33,750 bases of DNA, from NCBI GenBank assembly GCA_027318865.1, contig DAHVOJ010000015.1, forward strand, positions 1 to 33,750, written 5' to 3'. A model generated the notes under the pieces. It worked only from the letters and a program-made list of their open reading frames with translations, searched no databases and was not told where the DNA came from. A program made the translations under genes and the position numbers. Position 1 is the first letter of the stretch. Every line of letters starts with the position of its first letter. This stretch comes from a bacterium. GTDB lineage: Bacteria; SZUA-79; Acidulodesulfobacterales; Acidulodesulfobacteraceae. Positions 30,938 to 33,750 of the stretch are shown in pieces.

Positions 30938-32045
30938 AAAGTTTTTAAACCGCGGGGACGCCCTTATATCCGTCAATCCCGATTTCTGCGTCAGACTTAA
31001 AACCCCTATGGCGGGATGTTACGAGTGTATAGACAGATGTCCGGATTTATCTATAAAAATAACCGACAGCGACGTAAAAATTCTGGAAAACTGTTCTAAT
31101 TGCAATGCCTGTCTTTATATATGCCCGAATTCGGTTTTTAACGTTAAGGAGGATAAAACAGAGAATAATAATAAACCTGCTTTAGAATCAAAAGAGAAAA
31201 TTTTTTATTTTTGCAGTCAAACCGAACCGTATTTCAAAACCTCAAAAACCTATGAGGATTATTTTATAAAATGTATTTATGAAGTAGAAGATTTAGATAT
31301 AATTTCCGCTATAAAAAACAAAGCGGGGATATTTTTCGTTTCGGCAGACTGCAAGTCTTGCAGGCTTAAATATTTCCATAACAAAAAAATCAAAAGAATA
31401 AACGAAATAGCTAAGTTTTTAAATGCTGAAGACGCTTTTGCCGAAATTAACATGGAGGATTTTAATTTTAAGGAATTCATAAAAGAACGGGGTAAAGGGG
31501 CGTTAAAGTTTAAGCCTGCAGACGATAAAACCGCAGATAAGAGGAATATAGAAAATATCGATGGGGTTCAAAATGCGGAAACTTTAGGCAGAAGGGAGTT
31601 TTTTAAAAATTCTTTTAAAAGCATAAAAAATAATGCCAAAAAACTCGTCGAAAATATATCCATCGAAGACCTCCCGTTGTCGGAACTTTATTCCCAATTT
31701 ATCGATACCGGCGAAAATGAAAAAAAGATAAATTATTTATTATTAAAAAGGCAGAAAAAAATTTACCGGTTTTTAAAAGAAAATAAAGAGTTAGTGCGGC
31801 TTTTAAATATAAGACTGCCTAAAATAAACGAAAACTGCGTTTTTTGTTCTAATTGCTGGGAACTGTGTCCCACGGGAGCATTAAGTTTTCAGGAAAATCA
31901 AATATCGCTTGAGCCGTTTTTTTGCACAGGCTGCGGTTTATGTAAGGATATATGCAGTTTTGGAGCGCTAAGAATGTATAAGGCGGTGAATTTAAAAGAT
32001 ATTTCGGGGGAAAAACTTTTGCTCTTAAATAAAAATAATTTTTAA
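30915..32045 (+). CDS. Four-cluster iron-sulfur protein, unusual architecture
   Basis: 376 residues. Two cluster sites at the N-terminus (C25, C35xxC38xxxC42P and C60xxC63xxC66xxxC70P), a cysteine-containing middle region (FYFCSQTEP, SADCKSCRLK), a Lys-rich segment with RREFF, and two classical sites at the C-terminus (CVFCSNCWELCP and CTGCGLCKDICSFGAL). The first cluster lacks the close CxxCxxC spacing. Middle domain unknown. In redox gene clusters such proteins act as electron relays or maturation factors; the RREFFKNS stretch (near 228) recalls a Tat motif but is internal, so not a signal. Start ATG overlaps the dihydrouridine synthase gene. Confidence 0.8.
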   Translation: MNILGLIEKFLNRGDALISVNPDFCVRLKTPMAGCYECIDRCPDLSIKITDSDVKILENCSNCNACLYICPNSVFNVKEDKTENNNKPALESKEKIFYFCSQTEPYFKTSKTYEDYFIKCIYEVEDLDIISAIKNKAGIFFVSADCKSCRLKYFHNKKIKRINEIAKFLNAEDAFAEINMEDFNFKEFIKERGKGALKFKPADDKTADKRNIENIDGVQNAETLGRREFFKNSFKSIKNNAKKLVENISIEDLPLSELYSQFIDTGENEKKINYLLLKRQKKIYRFLKENKELVRLLNIRLPKINENCVFCSNCWELCPTGALSFQENQISLEPFFCTGCGLCKDICSFGALRMYKAVNLKDISGEKLLLLNKNNF

Positions 32046-32153
32046 TTTGTGACATAAATCATATTTTAAAAATATCCGATTTACTAACATTAAATAAAAC
32101 ATGCAATTAAATAAATCCTATAATTTAAATTTTTAAAAATTAAGGAAAAAATT

Positions 32154-32759
32154 ATGGAAAACTTAAATGAAGAGAAAGAAAAGAGCTGTGTAGAAATAAC
32201 GGAAGAGGACATCAGGGGAGCCTTCGAGAAACATAAAACGTACATCGATATATCTTTAGGCGATTTTATTAAAATTTACAGGGATGCGTTTGAACTTGCT
32301 AAAGACAAGGTTCACGGCGCCACCGTAGAAAAAGTGATGACTAAAAAAGTTATTTCCGTATCCGAAAATTCGGGAATAAACGAGGCTATGAATTTACTTG
32401 CCGAAAACGGGTTGACGTGCGCTCCAGTCGTCAATGAGGAAAACGCAGTTACGGGATTCATAGCGGATTCCGATATTTTAACCAGCGCAGGCTTAATAAA
32501 AAAGCACACCTTTAAAGATTTGGTCAGGCACGTAATAGGAGAGCCGACGCCGCGCGCCCGCAGGACTATCGACGCTAAAAACGTGAAAGACATTATGGCT
32601 TCTCCCGCAATTACCGTATCTACCGATACGTGCGTAAAAAAAGCGGCCGCGATATTTAACGAAAAACGGATAAAAGTTATGCCGGTCGTCGATATTCACG
32701 GAAAACTCGCAGGCGTAATATCTATTACCGATATAATAAAGCATATCGATAAAAATTAA
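32154..32759 (+). CDS. CBS-domain pair protein
   Basis: 201 residues: a 55-residue helical N-terminus and two CBS domains (about 60-115, VEKVMTKKVISVSENSGINEAMNLL..., and 145-198, VKDIMASPAITVSTDTCVKKAAAIF...). CBS pairs bind adenosine nucleotides or other charged ligands and gate attached channels or enzymes. It is followed 29 bases later by an HPP membrane protein, with which such domains are fused in other organisms, so it is probably its soluble regulator. AAGGAAAAA ribosome binding site. Confidence 0.92.
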   Translation: MENLNEEKEKSCVEITEEDIRGAFEKHKTYIDISLGDFIKIYRDAFELAKDKVHGATVEKVMTKKVISVSENSGINEAMNLLAENGLTCAPVVNEENAVTGFIADSDILTSAGLIKKHTFKDLVRHVIGEPTPRARRTIDAKNVKDIMASPAITVSTDTCVKKAAAIFNEKRIKVMPVVDIHGKLAGVISITDIIKHIDKN

Positions 32760-32788
32760 ATATAAAATAATATAGCGGGGATACTAAA

Positions 32789-33337
32789 ATGTGGCTTAAA
32801 GAATACCTTAACAGAATGAAAGGCGGCGGAAAGAACGCAACCAACGTGAGCCTGCACGTAATTTTTTGGTCGGGGCTCGCTTCTATAATAGGCATAGGAA
32901 CGGTCGCATATATATCCGCAAAATTTTTCAATCCGTACGACCTGACTTTACTCATAGGTTCGTTCGGCGCTTCCGCTGTACTTATATACGGCGCTATAAA
33001 AACCCCTCTCGCACAGCCGAGAAATCTTATAGGCGGACATATTCTTTCAGGTTTTGTAGGAGTCGCAAGCTATAAACTGCTCGGCCATATTAATATGCCT
33101 TTAGCCGCAGCGGTAGCGGTTTCATTCGCTATTATGCTTATGCATGCGACTAAAACGCTTCATCCTCCGGGAGGCGCTACCGCGTTAATAGCGGTTATAG
33201 GCGGAAAGGGAATATACAAGCTCGGTTTTCTTTATCCGCTAATGCCGGCAGGTTTAGGCGCATTTGTACTCTTAATAGTAGCGGTCGCGGTCAATAATCT
33301 TTCTAAACATAGAAGCTATCCGGAATACTGGTGGTAG
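32789..33337 (+). CDS. HPP family membrane protein
   Basis: 182 residues with four or five membrane segments and the signature HPPGGATAL (about 124-132) that names the family; some members transport nitrite in chloroplasts and cyanobacteria. A second conserved GxxxAxxLxYGAxxxPLAQPRN run precedes it. Partner of the CBS protein upstream. Substrate here is unknown. Ends with a Tyr/Trp tail (YPEYWW). Confidence 0.9.
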   Translation: MWLKEYLNRMKGGGKNATNVSLHVIFWSGLASIIGIGTVAYISAKFFNPYDLTLLIGSFGASAVLIYGAIKTPLAQPRNLIGGHILSGFVGVASYKLLGHINMPLAAAVAVSFAIMLMHATKTLHPPGGATALIAVIGGKGIYKLGFLYPLMPAGLGAFVLLIVAVAVNNLSKHRSYPEYWW

Positions 33338-33352
33338 TTCTCATAAGGTTAA

Positions 33353-33499
33353 TTAATTATTATCCCAAAATACTGCTTGATTATCATTCCATTTTTCAAG
33401 CATATATTCAAACGGAGGAGATATAATATTAGGCATATTCCCCTTACTTCCGGAATCATTAGTTACTTTAGTTACTTCTCTTGCAACAGGCTCGGTAAT
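33353..33499 (-). pseudogene. Possible remnant of a small gene
   Basis: An open minus-strand frame of about 48 codons ending NMPNIISPPFEYMLEKWNDNQ then AVFWDNN, protein-like in composition but with an in-frame stop upstream and no ribosome binding site. ATG at 33436 would give only 27 residues. Could be a decayed antitoxin-type or other accessory gene. Low support. Confidence 0.25.
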
Positions 33500-33615
33500 C
33501 TATAACTCTCTTGGCACGGTAGAGACCTCCGGAAATACCCTTAATATGGGAGACCAATAAACAATCCTGCTTCAGATTTGAATTTCGCATCCGCTTGAAT
33601 AATTTGTCAATTATA

Positions 33616-33644
33616 TTTACAAATTATTTCAACCATTATATAAT
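33616..33644 (+). promoter_or_regulatory. Promoter of the terminal ATPase gene
   Basis: TTTACA (33616-33621), 17 bases, TATAAT (33639-33644). Start codon follows only 9 bases after, so the mRNA would be almost leaderless. Confidence 0.5.
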
Positions 33645-33653
33645 AGATATATT

Positions 33654-33750
33654 ATGATAAAAAGAGAAGCATCCGTAAAAATTATTGAATTATCGAAACA
33701 GTATCCGGTAATAACTATAACAGGTCCCAGGCAGTCCGGAAAAACTACTT
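33654..33750 (+). CDS. AAA ATPase, AAA_14/DUF4143 type, truncated by window end
   Basis: First 32 codons only: MIKREASVKIIELSKQYPVI then TITGPRQSGKTT. The Walker A GPRQSGKTT and the preceding strand match the AAA_14 (often DUF4143) family, typically about 400 residues. The C-terminus is outside the window. No ribosome binding site. Confidence 0.75.
   Translation, partial: MIKREASVKIIELSKQYPVITITGPRQSGKTT

Noticed and set aside
33350-33560. Plus-strand open frame ending ATGSVIYNSLGTVETSGNTLN
   Set aside because: No ATG start or ribosome binding site, and an upstream stop; composition is not clearly coding.

Overview
This is an AT-rich bacterial chromosome segment. It carries a cytochrome b/Rieske complex, the membrane F0 genes of an ATP synthase, many 4Fe-4S proteins, a molybdopterin oxidoreductase with an HdrB-like partner, and a proton-type P-ATPase. 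This fits an anaerobic or microaerophilic, possibly acid-exposed, Gram-negative bacterium. The atpZ-atpI-atpB-atpE block set apart from F1 is common in deltaproteobacterial lineages. I favour that broad group (a Sva0485/Acidulodesulfobacterales-like AT-rich lineage is one idea), but no rRNA is present and this is inference.

Layout. 1-3400: Rieske protein, b6-type cytochrome b, and a polytopic membrane protein ending in a c-type heme site. 3413-5240: a nested terminator/promoter, then atpZ, atpI, atpB, atpE. 5363-5438: tRNA-Phe(GAA). 5390-15860: a 10.5 kb integrative mobilizable element inserted in that tRNA gene, bounded by 50-bp direct repeats. It encodes a tyrosine integrase, a replication pair (DnaB-N/RepA-like ATPase plus initiator-like protein), a HUH (MOBQ/MobA-MobL-like) relaxase with an accessory protein, VirB5/TrbJ-like and VirB6/TrbL-like proteins but no other recognisable T4SS gene, several small proteins, an excisionase-like HTH protein and an XRE regulator. 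It also holds two inverted copies of an oriT-like structure and shared operator-like repeats. 15861-16333: a MITE-like element. 16334-20869: HdrB-like CCG protein, molybdopterin oxidoreductase, four-cluster ferredoxin and a small protein, closed by a strong terminator. 20958-26714: moeA, an atypical MoaA-like radical SAM protein, a PTPS/QueD-like protein, an extended MobA, a second four-cluster ferredoxin, an FAD/NAD oxidoreductase and a small protein. 26783-29116 (minus): P-type H+-ATPase. 29254-29416: a second MITE with 5-bp target duplication. 29443-32045: mobB, tRNA-dihydrouridine synthase and a four-cluster iron-sulfur protein, overlapping head to tail. 32154-33337: a two-CBS protein and an HPP membrane protein. 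33654 to the end: start of an AAA ATPase.

How it fits together. The chromosomal genes look like a respiratory module plus a cytoplasmic molybdenum/tungsten enzyme with dedicated electron carriers and much of its own cofactor assembly set (MoeA, MobA, MobB, MoaA-like, PTPS-like). The inserted element appears to integrate by Int/Xis, to replicate or mobilize by its Rep and relaxase proteins, and to need a helper conjugation machine. Its isolated VirB5/VirB6-like genes suggest it may modify or compete with that helper. The most interesting points are that partial mating-pore set, the twin oriT-like structures, and the truncated MoaA plus PTPS pairing in the molybdenum cofactor operon.
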